A stretch of 64,000 bases of DNA from Mucilaginibacter sp. (GCA_028287895.1 JAQBOV010000050.1:1-64000), one strand, 5' to 3'. Shown: positions 44,088 to 54,578, counted from the first letter of the stretch. Made by a program: numbers and translations. Notes: generated by a model not told the origin, from the letters alone.

Positions 44088-45329
44088 ATGCTGTACTACT
44101 TATTTAGCTTCCTGGAGAAAAACTATAGTATACCGGGAGCCGGTGTGTTTCAGTACATCACCTTCCGTACGGCTATGGCGGTTATCACCTCATTGATCGT
44201 TACTACGGTTTATGGCCGCAGGCTGATCGATTATTTGCGCTTTAAACAAGTAGGCGAAACCGTGCGCAATTTAGGTTTAGAGGGCCAGATGCAAAAGGCC
44301 GGTACGCCTACCATGGGTGGTATCATCATCATATTAGGAATATTGATCCCGACGCTGTTGTTTGCCAAGCTGGACAATGTATATGTGCTAATGATGTTGG
44401 GCACAACATTATGGCTGGGCGCCATCGGTTTTTTGGATGATTATATCAAAGTGTTCCGTAAAAACAAAGAAGGCCTGGCGGGCAAGTTTAAGATCACCGG
44501 GCAGGTTGGCCTGGCCCTGATCATCGGCTTAACCATGTACAGTAACCCGGATATCGTTATCAGGCAGGAAGTGAAGCCCCCGATCAAATATGACAGGCCG
44601 GTTGAATATCACATGAAAGGTAATAAACCGGTGTATACGCAGGATATCAGATCGACGAAAACAACCATGCCTTTTTATAAGAACAATGAATTTGATTATG
44701 CCAAAGTGCTCAAGTTTTTAGGTAAGGGCTATGAGCGGTATGACCTGGTTGTTTTTATGTTTTTTGTCATCCTGATCATCACTTTCATATCTAACGGAGC
44801 CAACATAACAGACGGTATCGATGGGCTGGCTACCGGCACATCGGCAATAATAGGGGTTACCCTGGCCATACTGGCTTATGTGTCGGGTAACACGGTAATA
44901 GCTGACTATCTGAACATCATGTATATACCCAACTCGGGAGAGCTGGTGGTTTTTGCCGGGGCGTTTGTGGGCGCATGTGTTGGGTTTTTATGGTACAATT
45001 CATACCCGGCGCAGGTATTTATGGGCGATACCGGAAGTTTGGCTATCGGGGGCATCATTGCCGTGTTCGCCATCATGATCCGCAAAGAGCTGATGCTGCC
45101 ATTACTGTGCGGCGTGTTCGTTGTCGAGAACCTGTCGGTTATTATGCAGGTATCCTGGTTTAAATATACCAAAAAGAAGTTTGGCGAAGGTCGGCGGGTG
45201 TTTTTAATGGCCCCCCTGCATCACCATTACCAAAAGAAAGGATTCCATGAGTCAAAGATCGTAACCCGTTTCTGGATCATCGGTATTATGCTGGCGATCC
45301 TGGCGGTAATCACATTGAAGTTGAGGTAG
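44088..45329 (+). CDS. mraY: phospho-MurNAc-pentapeptide transferase
   Basis: A 413-residue membrane enzyme that moves phospho-MurNAc-pentapeptide onto undecaprenyl phosphate (lipid I). About ten helices; KAGTPTMGG and [12 protein letters not shown] hold the catalytic acidic residues, and [11 protein letters not shown] and [11 protein letters not shown] are conserved. Compared with Escherichia coli MraY (~360 residues) it has an insertion of about 60 residues (roughly 160-220, charged), a known feature of Bacteroidota MraY. Start ATG 44088. Confidence 0.97.
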   Translation: MLYYLFSFLEKNYSIPGAGVFQYITFRTAMAVITSLIVTTVYGRRLIDYLRFKQVGETVRNLGLEGQMQKAGTPTMGGIIIILGILIPTLLFAKLDNVYVLMMLGTTLWLGAIGFLDDYIKVFRKNKEGLAGKFKITGQVGLALIIGLTMYSNPDIVIRQEVKPPIKYDRPVEYHMKGNKPVYTQDIRSTKTTMPFYKNNEFDYAKVLKFLGKGYERYDLVVFMFFVILIITFISNGANITDGIDGLATGTSAIIGVTLAILAYVSGNTVIADYLNIMYIPNSGELVVFAGAFVGACVGFLWYNSYPAQVFMGDTGSLAIGGIIAVFAIMIRKELMLPLLCGVFVVENLSVIMQVSWFKYTKKKFGEGRRVFLMAPLHHHYQKKGFHESKIVTRFWIIGIMLAILAVITLKLR

Positions 45330-45388
45330 GTTAATGGAAGGTTCGAAAGTTAGAAGGTTAACAGATACAAAAAAAAGATAACAGATCA

Positions 45389-46735
45389 GTGGATTCAAAA
45401 CTAAATAGACTTGTGGTACTCGGCGCTGCTGAAAGCGGAGTGGGTGCGGCGTACCTTGCCAGGCAGCAGGGCTATGAGGTTTTTGTTTCGGATGCCGGCA
45501 CGATCACCGATCATTATAAAAAGCAACTTCAGGACTGGAATATCCGCTTTGAGGAAAACCGGCATACCGAGGCGGAGATATTAAAAGCAACGGAAGTAGT
45601 AAAAAGCCCCGGTATTGCTGACCAGGTACCGATCGTCAGGAAATTGAAGGAAAAGAATATACCTGTTATATCAGAGATAGAGTTTGCCGCGAGGTATACC
45701 AACGCAACGATTGTAGGCATCACCGGATCGAACGGTAAAACTACCACCGCCAGCCTAACGTATCATATCCTCAATGATGCGGGTTTGAATGTGGGTTTGG
45801 CAGGTAACATCGGTAAGAGCTTTGCCTACCAGGTTGCTACCGAGAAGTTTGATTATTATGTATTGGAATTAAGCAGCTTTATGCTTGATGATATGTACCG
45901 GTTCAAGGCACACATCGCCGTGTTGTTGAATATAACCCCTGATCACCTGGACCGCTACGATTATAAGCTGGAAAATTACGCGGCATCAAAATTCCGCATT
46001 ACACAAAATCAAACAGCCGGCGACTATTTTATTTACTGTGCCGATGATCCCGAAACGATAAAGGGGATGGAGGTACGAAAGTTTAACGCACAACAATTAC
46101 CATTTAGCATTAAAAAAAAAACTGACCCGGGAGCATATCTCGATAAGGACAATATTGTCATAAACACACTAAAAGAACATTTTCAAATGTCGATCAACGA
46201 TCTGGCCCTGCAGGGTAAGCACAACCTTTACAACTCAATGGCTTCGGGTATTGTTGCCAAAGTACTCGAATTACGGAACGAGACCCTAAGGGAGAGTATG
46301 GGGAGCTTCCGCAACATTGAGCACCGGCTTGAGTTTGTTGCCAAGATATCCGGCATCAGTTTTATCAATGATTCGAAGGCCACCAACGTCAACTCTACCT
46401 GGTACGCTTTGGAAAGTATGACCAGTGATGTGGTGCTCATTCTTGGCGGTGTTGACAAAGGCAATGATTATGGTATGCTGAAGGACCTGGTAAGACAGAA
46501 AGTTAAAGCTATTGTGTGTTTGGGCAAAGATAACCGCCGGATACATGACGCATTTGAAGATGAGGTGGAAATAATAGTAAACACCTTTTCGGCGCAGGAG
46601 GCGGCGCAGATAGCTTACCATCTGGCTAAAAAGGGCGATACGGTATTGTTGTCACCAGCCTGTGCCAGTTTCGACCTGTTTAAAAATTATGAAGACCGCG
46701 GCAGGCAATTTAAACAAGCGGTAAAGGAATTGTAA
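45389..46735 (+). CDS. murD: UDP-MurNAc-L-alanine:D-glutamate ligase
   Basis: A 448-residue Mur ligase that adds D-glutamate. The first domain is LVVLGAAESGVGAAYLA, the ATP loop is ITGSNGKTTT (112-118), and FINDSKATNVNSTWYAL and LLSPACASFDLFKNYEDRG are typical later motifs. It starts at a GTG (45389-45391), the first start that keeps the Rossmann strand; no ATG is in position. It is 59 bases behind mraY. Confidence 0.97.
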   Translation: MDSKLNRLVVLGAAESGVGAAYLARQQGYEVFVSDAGTITDHYKKQLQDWNIRFEENRHTEAEILKATEVVKSPGIADQVPIVRKLKEKNIPVISEIEFAARYTNATIVGITGSNGKTTTASLTYHILNDAGLNVGLAGNIGKSFAYQVATEKFDYYVLELSSFMLDDMYRFKAHIAVLLNITPDHLDRYDYKLENYAASKFRITQNQTAGDYFIYCADDPETIKGMEVRKFNAQQLPFSIKKKTDPGAYLDKDNIVINTLKEHFQMSINDLALQGKHNLYNSMASGIVAKVLELRNETLRESMGSFRNIEHRLEFVAKISGISFINDSKATNVNSTWYALESMTSDVVLILGGVDKGNDYGMLKDLVRQKVKAIVCLGKDNRRIHDAFEDEVEIIVNTFSAQEAAQIAYHLAKKGDTVLLSPACASFDLFKNYEDRGRQFKQAVKEL

Positions 46736-46824
46736 CAAGTTGCCCTGTTGGAAAGTTGTAAACCAATGGCCAATGACCAAACAAATCGCTGAAATCGGTA
46801 CGTAATCGATGAAATCAAGAAAAG

Positions 46825-47979
46825 ATGAATAGGATACTCAACAATACAAAAGGGGACAGATGGATATGGCTAATCGTCATATTGCTTTCCGTCATTTCGT
46901 TATTGGCTGTTTACAGTTCAACCGGTACGCTGGCATTTAAGCGCGGGGTAGGCGTCGAGTCGATCCTGATGAAGCATCTGGCTATGGTCATAGGCGGTAT
47001 CCTGCTGATGTATATTTCGCATAAGCTGGATTACCGTTATTATGCCGGAATCTCCAAGTTGCTGATGATCATTACCGTTCCCTTATTATTGTATACGCTG
47101 TTGTTTGGCGCACATATTAATAATGCCAGCAGGTGGATAGCTATTCCCGGTACAGGCTTAAGCTTCCAGACCTCAGATCTGGCCAAGCTGGCGCTGATCA
47201 CTTACCTGGCCCGCACCCTGTCGCGCAAGCAGGAAAACATAAAGGATGTTAAACAATCTTTCATACCCATAATGGGTTCGGTTTGCCTGGTGTTTATTTT
47301 GATTGCCCTGGCCAACCTTTCAACGGCATTGATGTTATTTGGTGTAAGTATTTTATTACTCATTATTGGTCGTATCAGTATAAAACAAATAACCATCACC
47401 TGCCTGGCAGGAGCTGTACTGCTGGCCGGTGTTATATTTTTAGGTCCGCGGCGCCATACCTATATTTCACGTGTGCACACTTTTATGCACCCCGATAAGG
47501 CCGGCACTGATAAATCATTCCAATCGGATCATGCTAAAATAGCCATCGCTACCGGCGGTATATTTGGCAAGGGTCCGGGCAGGAGCGAAGAACGGAATTA
47601 TTTACCTGAATCCTACTCGGATGAAATTTACGCGATCATTATTGAAGAATACGGCCTGCTTGGCGGCTTTATATTAATAGGCATTTACCTGTTTTTATTA
47701 TACCGGTGCATAAAAATTGTAACCAAAGCGCCAAAGGCCTTTGGCGCTTTGCTTGCTGCCGGGCTAAGCTTTAGTTTGACCATACAGGCATTTGCAAACA
47801 TGGCTGTGGCTGTAGGGTTGGGACCGGTTACCGGTGTTCCTTTGCCATTGGTCAGCATGGGAGGGACATCAATACTGTTTACAAGTGTGGCCTTTGGTAT
47901 CATCTTATCGGTAAGCCGCGATATTGATGAGCCTAAAAAAGTAGTAGTCGGTGAAATAAGGGAAGTCGCAGCAGCATGA
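46825..47979 (+). CDS. ftsW: cell division protein FtsW (SEDS peptidoglycan glycosyltransferase)
   Basis: A 384-residue SEDS protein that polymerises lipid II at the septum with FtsI. About ten membrane helices; INNASRWIAIPGTGLSFQTSD, YLPESYSDEIYAIIIEEYGLLGG and the C-terminal GPVTGVPLPLVSMGGTSI are the SEDS landmarks, including the catalytic Asp in the long loop. The N-terminal WIWLIVILLSVISLLAVYSS is the first helix. It is in the usual place between murD and murG. Confidence 0.96.
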   Translation: MNRILNNTKGDRWIWLIVILLSVISLLAVYSSTGTLAFKRGVGVESILMKHLAMVIGGILLMYISHKLDYRYYAGISKLLMIITVPLLLYTLLFGAHINNASRWIAIPGTGLSFQTSDLAKLALITYLARTLSRKQENIKDVKQSFIPIMGSVCLVFILIALANLSTALMLFGVSILLLIIGRISIKQITITCLAGAVLLAGVIFLGPRRHTYISRVHTFMHPDKAGTDKSFQSDHAKIAIATGGIFGKGPGRSEERNYLPESYSDEIYAIIIEEYGLLGGFILIGIYLFLLYRCIKIVTKAPKAFGALLAAGLSFSLTIQAFANMAVAVGLGPVTGVPLPLVSMGGTSILFTSVAFGIILSVSRDIDEPKKVVVGEIREVAAA

Positions 47980-48062
47980 TGTGCAGTGCAAATGAATAAA
48001 TAAAGTACATGGTCTATCGCTCCATGGGACAAAAAAAATGGTAGAATCAAAATAGTAAATCA

Positions 48063-49169
48063 GTGGAATCAGGCAAAAGAATAATCATAAGTGGTGGCGG
48101 AACAGGAGGACATATCTTCCCGGCTATTGCTATTGCCAATGCTTTGCGGAAGCTTGACCCGGCCACAAAAATTTTATTTGTCGGCGCCAAGGGGCGCATG
48201 GAAATGGAGCGGGTGCCATCCGCAGGTTATGAAATTATAGGCTTGGACGTGCAGGGTATTCAGCGCAAATCGATCTGGAAAAATTTAATGTTTCCTTTTA
48301 AATTGATTAGCAGCGTCATTAAATCGATCAGCATCATAAAGAATTTTAAACCCAATGCGGCAGTTGGTGTAGGTGGTTATGCTTCCGGGCCTTTGCTGTA
48401 TGCGGCATCATTAAAGGGTATTCCTTATTTGATCCAGGAACAAAATTCCTATGCAGGGATCACCAATAAAAGATTAGGAAAAAAGGCAAAAAAAATATGT
48501 GTGGCTTTTGACGGTATGGAGCGTTTTTTCCCGGCGGAAAGGATCGTTAAAACCGGCAACCCCGTGCGCCGCGAATCGGTTAATATCCGGGGTAAAAGAC
48601 AGCAGGCTTTTAAGGAGTTTGGTTTATCAGCTGATAAAAAAACAATTTTGGTAATAGGGGGCAGTTTAGGTGCCCGGACCTTAAATACGAGCGTGATCAC
48701 TGATCTGCAAAAAATTATAGATGCAGATGTGCAGCTCATATGGCAAACAGGCAAATATTATTTTGATGAAGTAAAACTCAAGATAGGAAGTAATCCCCCG
48801 GCGAACATTCGTGTACTGGAGTTTTTGAACCGCATGGATCTTGCTTACGCTGCAGCTGACGTGATCATATCAAGGGCCGGCGCAGGGACTATTGCAGAAT
48901 TGTGCATCATTGGTAAGCCGGTTATCCTGGTGCCCTCGCCCAACGTTGCCGAGGATCACCAGACTAAAAACGCAAAAGCCTTGGTCAAGGATGAAGCCTG
49001 CCAGTATGTTGCCGACAGCAAAGCTGTGAATGAATTGATAGATGCGGCACTGGCGCTTGTAAATGACGAAGAAAAGGGAAAAAAATTAAGTGAAAACATC
49101 AGCAAACTGGCCTTGCCTGACGCTGATGAAGACATCGCGGGAGAGGTTATCGCTCTTGGCGGGTCGTGA
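48063..49169 (+). CDS. murG: UDP-GlcNAc:lipid I N-acetylglucosaminyltransferase
   Basis: A 368-residue GT28 enzyme that makes lipid II at the inner face of the membrane. The glycine-rich loop IISGGGTGGHIFPAIAIA opens it, GVGGYASGPLLYAA and LIQEQNSYAGITN are conserved, and the donor site has GGSLGARTLN and SRAGAGTIAELC. The start is a GTG (48063-48065), so the first residue is Met. It follows ftsW after 83 bases and precedes murC after 76. Confidence 0.97.
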   Translation: MESGKRIIISGGGTGGHIFPAIAIANALRKLDPATKILFVGAKGRMEMERVPSAGYEIIGLDVQGIQRKSIWKNLMFPFKLISSVIKSISIIKNFKPNAAVGVGGYASGPLLYAASLKGIPYLIQEQNSYAGITNKRLGKKAKKICVAFDGMERFFPAERIVKTGNPVRRESVNIRGKRQQAFKEFGLSADKKTILVIGGSLGARTLNTSVITDLQKIIDADVQLIWQTGKYYFDEVKLKIGSNPPANIRVLEFLNRMDLAYAAADVIISRAGAGTIAELCIIGKPVILVPSPNVAEDHQTKNAKALVKDEACQYVADSKAVNELIDAALALVNDEEKGKKLSENISKLALPDADEDIAGEVIALGGS

Positions 49170-49245
49170 CTGGCAACCGGCGACAGGCCGAAACATGGTA
49201 TAAGGATTTAGACCTGGCGGTTTAGATTTTAGAATTTTTAAAAAA

Positions 49246-50604
49246 ATGGAACTGCAAAGCATCAAGCGGGTATACTTAATAGGCATTGGCGGCATCGGCA
49301 TGAGCGGACTGGCCCGCTATTTTGCGCATCTGGGCTGTATCGTGTGCGGTTATGACCGCACTTCGACAGATTTGACCGATCAGCTGCATAATGAGGGTAT
49401 ACAGGTGATTTTTGACGACCGGGAAGACTGGATACCTCTTAGTTTCCAAACCCCTAATGAATGCACGCTCATTATTTATACACCTGCAATTCCAAGGGAT
49501 TCGGTCATACTGAATTTTTTCAGGAAAAATGGCTTCGAGCTGTTTAAACGCTCGCAGGTATTGGGCCTGATCAGCAAAAGCATGTTCACCATTGCGGTAG
49601 CCGGTACGCATGGCAAAACCACTACCTCATGTTTGGTCGCTCACATCCTTAAAGATTCGGGTAAAGACTGTTCCGCCTTTTTGGGTGGCATTGCATCCAA
49701 CTATGATAGTAATGTACTGTATGGAAAAAATGACATTGTGGTAATTGAGGCCGATGAATATGACCGTTCATTTTTGACCCTGCACCCTGATATTGCAATT
49801 ATCACCTCCATGGATGCCGATCATCTGGATATCTATGGAAGTCACCAGGGGTTAACCGAATCATTCAGGCTGTTCGCCGCCCAGGTAAAGGAAAACGGGA
49901 CGCTGATCTTTCATGAGGACCTGCCGCTTACCGTCCGGGGAATCACTTACAGCGGGCATGGGCCTGCCGATGCCAAGGCGCTCAACATCCGTATTGAGCA
50001 GGGTGACTTTTATTTCGATTTCAAAAACAGCGATACGGTCATTGACAATATCAGGCTCGGAATTGCCGGTTTGCACAATATAGAAAATGCCACCGCTGCC
50101 ATTGAAGTTGCATTGAAACTGGATATTGCGCCTGAACTGATCAGAAACGCACTGGGCTCATTTAAAGGAGTTAAGCGCAGGTTTGAATATATTGTAAAAA
50201 CTGACCAGCACATTTATATAGACGATTATGCACACCACCCTGAAGAGTTAAGGGCAGCTATTACATCGGTAAAAAGGTTATATCCGGATAAAAAACTCAC
50301 AACGATTTTTCAACCTCACCTATATACCCGCACCCGGGATTTTGCCGACGGCTTTGCCCAGGTGCTGGATATGAGTGATGAGTTGATTATGCTGGATATT
50401 TACCCCGCCCGTGAACTGCCTATAGAAGGTGTGGATGCCGATATGATACTGAACAGGATGAAATTGCCCGATAAACGCAAATGTGGAAAACAAGAAACCG
50501 TTGATCTGGTGAGAATCAGCAAACCTGAATTACTTTTAACTGTAGGCGCCGGTGATATAGACGGCTTGGTAGCGCCTTTAAAAAACGCTTTGGAAAATGT
50601 TTAA
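49246..50604 (+). CDS. murC: UDP-MurNAc:L-alanine ligase
   Basis: A 452-residue Mur ligase that adds L-alanine, the first stem residue. YLIGIGGIGMSGLA opens it, the ATP loop is GTHGKTT (120-126), and IYIDDYAHHPEELRA is the typical C-terminal motif. IEADEYDRSFL is the middle-domain mark. The 3' end overlaps ftsQ by 8 bases, so the two are coupled. Confidence 0.97.
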   Translation: MELQSIKRVYLIGIGGIGMSGLARYFAHLGCIVCGYDRTSTDLTDQLHNEGIQVIFDDREDWIPLSFQTPNECTLIIYTPAIPRDSVILNFFRKNGFELFKRSQVLGLISKSMFTIAVAGTHGKTTTSCLVAHILKDSGKDCSAFLGGIASNYDSNVLYGKNDIVVIEADEYDRSFLTLHPDIAIITSMDADHLDIYGSHQGLTESFRLFAAQVKENGTLIFHEDLPLTVRGITYSGHGPADAKALNIRIEQGDFYFDFKNSDTVIDNIRLGIAGLHNIENATAAIEVALKLDIAPELIRNALGSFKGVKRRFEYIVKTDQHIYIDDYAHHPEELRAAITSVKRLYPDKKLTTIFQPHLYTRTRDFADGFAQVLDMSDELIMLDIYPARELPIEGVDADMILNRMKLPDKRKCGKQETVDLVRISKPELLLTVGAGDIDGLVAPLKNALENV

Positions 50605-51454
50605 AAAACGCATCTGGAAGCATATTTTGATCGGTTGTATCTGGGCGATAAGCCTGGGCGGGCTGGTTGTGCTGATGAGTTTTATTGAATTTAAAAAGGC
50701 CCGGGTTTTTTGCAGGGAAGTGAAGATTTACATCCCCGGTAATCAATATTTTATCGACAGGGAGGAAGTGGATAATATTTTAAAAGTACACAGGCACCAG
50801 TTGGTTGGCCGGAATATGGAAAGTATCAACTTACATAACCTGGAGAATAAATTAAGGGCTAACCCATTCATCGAGTCGGCTAAGGTATATGCCGATATGG
50901 ATGGAATAATCAAGGTAGAAATAAGTCAGCGGCAGCCGGTTATACGGATAATGAACCAGTTTGACCAGGATTTTTATATCGACCAGAATGGGATAAAGAT
51001 CCCCATGTCGTCAAACTTTACCGCACGGGTACTGGCGGCTAACGGTTATATCGATGAAGTATTTGGAAAAAAGATAGACACCCTGCATACTGAAATTGCC
51101 CGGCAATTATTTAAAACCGCTGAATTTATCAGCAATGATTCGCTTTGGAGCGCGCAGATTGCACAGGTGTATGTAAACCAGGACCACCAGCTGGAACTCA
51201 TACCACGGGTAGGGACCAACAGAATATTATTAGGCAATGCCGACTCGCTGGAAGCTAAGTTTCATAACCTGCTGGTATTTTATAAACAGGCTTTGCCCCA
51301 GACCGGGTGGGACCGGTATAAGCTGATCAATATAAAATTTACTGGCCAGGTCATAGGGGTAAAGAGCGATAATTTCAAAAAAGATTCACTAAAAGCGGCC
51401 GGCAAGGCGGATTCACTTAAACTGACTAAAGACACATCACAAATAAAAGATTAA
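50597..51454 (+). CDS. ftsQ: cell division protein FtsQ
   Basis: A 285-residue bitopic protein. A short cytoplasmic end and one helix (about 8-30, LIGCIWAISLGGLVVLMSF) precede a periplasmic POTRA-like domain (FIDREEVDNILKVHR, then FIESAKVYADMDGIIKVEISQRQP). FtsQ recruits FtsL and the septal synthase. The Bacteroidota version is shorter in its C-terminal part, which here ends in a Lys/Ser/Asp-rich tail with repeated ADSLK. It overlaps murC, and ftsA follows after 2 bases. Confidence 0.9.
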   Translation: MFKKRIWKHILIGCIWAISLGGLVVLMSFIEFKKARVFCREVKIYIPGNQYFIDREEVDNILKVHRHQLVGRNMESINLHNLENKLRANPFIESAKVYADMDGIIKVEISQRQPVIRIMNQFDQDFYIDQNGIKIPMSSNFTARVLAANGYIDEVFGKKIDTLHTEIARQLFKTAEFISNDSLWSAQIAQVYVNQDHQLELIPRVGTNRILLGNADSLEAKFHNLLVFYKQALPQTGWDRYKLINIKFTGQVIGVKSDNFKKDSLKAAGKADSLKLTKDTSQIKD

Positions 51455-51456
51455 TT

Positions 51457-52797
51457 ATGGACAAGACCTCGACTCACGAAAAAAGTTCACCAATTGTAGT
51501 AGGATTGGATATCGGGACTACAAAAATATGTGCTATTGTTGGCCGCCGCAGCAAGAACGGTAAGATAGAGGTATTGGGCATTGGCAAAGCCGAATCGGCA
51601 GGAGTAACCCGTGGTATAATTTCTAACATTGATAAGACGGTTCAGGGGATCACCCTGTCGGTTGATATTGCCGGTACGCAGTCAAATGTGGAAATACGGG
51701 TAGTGAACGTGGGGATTGCGGGCCAGCATATCAAAAGCCTGCAGCATCGCGGGCTGATCACCCGGCGCGATTTGAATAATGAAATAAGCCGCAAGGATAT
51801 TGACAAGCTCGTGGAGGATATGTATAACCTGGTGATGCCTCCGGGCGAGGAGATCATCCATGTATTGCCGCAGGAGTTTACCGTGGATAATGAACCGGGG
51901 ATCAAAGACCCGATCGGCATGGCCGGTGTGCGCCTTGAGGCTAATTTCCATATTATTTCGGGACAGGTTACCGCTATCAAAAACATTGTTAAGTGCGTCA
52001 ATAAAGCGGGCCTTGAGAGCCAGGAATTGATATTGGAACCATTGGCTTCCTCAGAGTCTGTGTTAAGCGATGAAGAAAAAGAAGCGGGCGTGGTGTTGGT
52101 GGATATAGGCGGCGGTACTACCGATGTGGCTATATTTCACGAAGGTATTATTCGCCATACGGCTGTTATTCCTTTCGGTGGCAACAGCGTGACCGAGGAT
52201 ATCCGGGAAGGCTGTTCGGTAATGCGTAATATCGCCGAGCAGTTGAAAGTGCGTTTCGGGTCGGCGCTGGCTGAAGAGAATAAGGAGAACGAAATTGTAT
52301 GTGTACCCGGCCTGCGCGGCCGCGAGCCGAAGGAAATATCAGTAAAGAACCTCGCTTATGTGATACAGGCTCGCATGGAAGAGATCGTTGAGCATGTTTA
52401 TTACGAGATCAAATCATCCGGCTATGAGAAAAAATTGATAGCCGGCATTGTCATAACCGGTGGTGGCGCGCAGTTAAAACATTTGCCGCAGCTGGTGGAA
52501 TATGTGACCGGTTTGGATTGCCGCGTGGGTTATCCGAATGAGCATTTGGCCAAAAATGAGGTATTGCCCAAAAACACTTATGAAGAATTGCAAAGCCCCA
52601 CTTTTGCCACCGGTATCGGCCTTTTAATAAAAGGCATCCAAAAAATGGAATACAATGAGGTGCCCGTTACTGCGGAGGTAAAAACAGAAAAAGCCAAGTA
52701 TACCGACGATAGAAAGTTTGGTTTATTGGGCAAATTACTGGAAACAGGAAAGAAGTTTATTAAGGACGATATTAAGGATGAGGATTTCCTTAAATAA
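51457..52797 (+). CDS. ftsA: cell division protein FtsA
   Basis: A 446-residue actin-like ATPase that ties FtsZ filaments to the membrane. The phosphate-1 motif is VGLDIGTTKICAIVG, phosphate-2 is VVLVDIGGGTTDVAIF, and the adenosine motif is AGIVITGGGAQLKHL. The SHS2 domain occupies about 90-170. A C-terminal amphipathic helix (LLETGKKFIKDDIKDEDFLK region) would be the membrane anchor. It starts 2 bases after ftsQ. The gap to ftsZ is 125 bases and holds a long inverted repeat. Confidence 0.96.
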   Translation: MDKTSTHEKSSPIVVGLDIGTTKICAIVGRRSKNGKIEVLGIGKAESAGVTRGIISNIDKTVQGITLSVDIAGTQSNVEIRVVNVGIAGQHIKSLQHRGLITRRDLNNEISRKDIDKLVEDMYNLVMPPGEEIIHVLPQEFTVDNEPGIKDPIGMAGVRLEANFHIISGQVTAIKNIVKCVNKAGLESQELILEPLASSESVLSDEEKEAGVVLVDIGGGTTDVAIFHEGIIRHTAVIPFGGNSVTEDIREGCSVMRNIAEQLKVRFGSALAEENKENEIVCVPGLRGREPKEISVKNLAYVIQARMEEIVEHVYYEIKSSGYEKKLIAGIVITGGGAQLKHLPQLVEYVTGLDCRVGYPNEHLAKNEVLPKNTYEELQSPTFATGIGLLIKGIQKMEYNEVPVTAEVKTEKAKYTDDRKFGLLGKLLETGKKFIKDDIKDEDFLK

Positions 52798-52815
52798 TTA
52801 TTCACAAGTAGCTAC

Positions 52816-52857
52816 TTTTCAACAATGTCGACAATTGTGGAAAAACATTGTTGAAAA
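52816..52857. promoter_or_regulatory. 12-bp inverted repeat between ftsA and ftsZ
   Basis: TTTTCAACAATG (52816-52827) and its exact complement (52846-52857) flank an 18-base spacer that itself holds the palindrome ACAATTGT. There is no T tail at the 3' side, so it is not a plain terminator. It could be an operator or an RNA hairpin that tunes ftsZ, 66 bases before its ATG. Confidence 0.5.
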
Positions 52858-52922
52858 AGTTATAATATTACGATAGGTAAAAATAATTTATCGTCATTCA
52901 CATTTAACTGAAAATTAGGAAT

Positions 52923-54515
52923 ATGCAGTTCGAGATGTTAAAAGAAAAATCGTCTATCATCAAAGTAATTGGTGTTGGCGGTGGCGGTGGCAATGCGGTA
53001 AACCACATGTATAAGCAAGGTATTACCGGGGTTGATTTCATAATTTGCAATACCGACGCGCAGGCTTTGGAGTTAAGCCCTATCCCCAATAAGGTTCAAT
53101 TAGGTGCCAGTTTAACTGAAGGTATGGGCGCAGGTTCGATACCGGAAGTAGGAAAAAACTCGGCTATTGAAAATATAGACGATATTAAACAGATGCTTGG
53201 CGTAAATACCAAGATGCTGTTTATCACCGCTGGTATGGGTGGTGGCACAGGTACAGGCGCCAGCCCTATCATCGCAAAAGCAGCACGCGAACTGGATATT
53301 CTGACCGTAGGCATTATTACCACGCCCTTCTCATTTGAGGGGAAGCGCCGTAAAATGCAGGCCGAAGAAGGTTTGGAAGAACTGAAAAAATATGTCGATT
53401 CGTTTTTAGTGATATCCAATGACAGGCTGCGCCAGATATTTGGCAACCTCACTTTAGGTTCAGCGTTTGCCCAGGCGGATAATATTTTGACTACTGCTGC
53501 CAAGGGCATCGCCGAGATCATCACCTTGCCGGGTTATATTAACGTTGACTTTAAAGATGTGCGTACGGTAATGAAGGACAGCGGTGTTTCTATTATGGGC
53601 AGCTCAACTGCCGAAGGTGAGAACCGTGCCTTGAAAGCTGTTGAAGGTGCATTATTATCGCCATTATTAAAAGATAACGAAATTGAGGGTGCAAGATATA
53701 TCCTGTTAAATATCAGCTCAGGTGATAAAGAGGTGACGATGGACGAGGTAACCGTTATTACTGATTTTATCCAGGAAGAAGCGGGTTTGGCTGCCGACCT
53801 GATCTGGGGTAATTGCAGGGATGAAGCTTTGGGCGATAAACTTTCTGTTACTATTATCGCTACCGGTTTCCAGACCAAGGATGAGCGTGAGAAGGAGCAA
53901 AGCAGCAAGAAAGTCGTATCGATGCTGATGCCTGAGGCCGATGCGCTGGTAAAGCCGGTTGTGAATGAATTTATCAACCAGGTTAAGCCGGAAGTCGCTT
54001 CCGAACCCTATATCAAACCAATAAAGGAGGAGCAAAAGCAGGCCGGTTTATTTGATCTGTTCGCACGCTCAGAGGAATCCCCTGTTGTAAAGCACCATTT
54101 AATTGCTGAAGAGCCCGCTGCAGCAGAGCCGGAGATGCAGGAGGAATTTACCTTTAAAATAGCGGATTCAGTAATGAATTTTGAGCCGGTTAAAGAAGAA
54201 ATACTTCCCCAGGCGGAACCTGAGCCGGAACCCGCCATGGACTCTGATGACCATAAAACAGATGAGACCATTGAGGAGCAGCTGCGCAAATCACGCGAGC
54301 GTATTATGCGCCTGAAGGATCTGAGCATGAAACTTCGCAACGGTAATATCCAGGAGCTGGAGAATGTACCCGCCTATAAACGTAAAGAGATCGCCCTGCA
54401 GCAAACGCCGCCATCGGATGAAAGCCAGATATCAAGGTTTTCGCTGTTATCCGATGACGAGGGTAATACCGAGATCCGTAATAACAATTCTTTTCTGCAT
54501 GATAATGTAGATTAG
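52923..54515 (+). CDS. ftsZ: cell division protein FtsZ
   Basis: A 530-residue tubulin-like GTPase that forms the division ring. IKVIGVGGGGGNAVNHM opens it, and the tubulin signature GGGTGTG is at 106-112. The NADGI-type T7 loop is present as a variant in YINVDFKDVRTVM. After residue ~330 comes a long acidic, Glu/Pro-rich linker of about 170 residues and a conserved C-terminal peptide (NNSFLHDNVD), as in other Bacteroidota, which carries the partner-binding site. The gene is last in the cluster and is preceded by the inverted repeat. Confidence 0.98.
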   Translation: MQFEMLKEKSSIIKVIGVGGGGGNAVNHMYKQGITGVDFIICNTDAQALELSPIPNKVQLGASLTEGMGAGSIPEVGKNSAIENIDDIKQMLGVNTKMLFITAGMGGGTGTGASPIIAKAARELDILTVGIITTPFSFEGKRRKMQAEEGLEELKKYVDSFLVISNDRLRQIFGNLTLGSAFAQADNILTTAAKGIAEIITLPGYINVDFKDVRTVMKDSGVSIMGSSTAEGENRALKAVEGALLSPLLKDNEIEGARYILLNISSGDKEVTMDEVTVITDFIQEEAGLAADLIWGNCRDEALGDKLSVTIIATGFQTKDEREKEQSSKKVVSMLMPEADALVKPVVNEFINQVKPEVASEPYIKPIKEEQKQAGLFDLFARSEESPVVKHHLIAEEPAAAEPEMQEEFTFKIADSVMNFEPVKEEILPQAEPEPEPAMDSDDHKTDETIEEQLRKSRERIMRLKDLSMKLRNGNIQELENVPAYKRKEIALQQTPPSDESQISRFSLLSDDEGNTEIRNNNSFLHDNVD

Positions 54516-54551
54516 TGTGGGGATATCGTTAACAGCAATATAGACCGAAGG

Positions 54552-54578
54552 GGCACATTATTTGTGTCTCTTTTGCTT
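54552..54578 (+). terminator. Weak terminator after ftsZ
   Basis: A 6-bp stem with one G-T pair (54552-54557 and 54563-54568) and a 5-base loop, followed by TCTTTTGCTTT. Confidence 0.45.

Noticed and set aside
52799..52807. TTATTCACA, a DnaA-box-like 9-mer after ftsA
   Set aside because: Single site with no cluster of boxes, no dnaA or dnaN nearby; not an origin.
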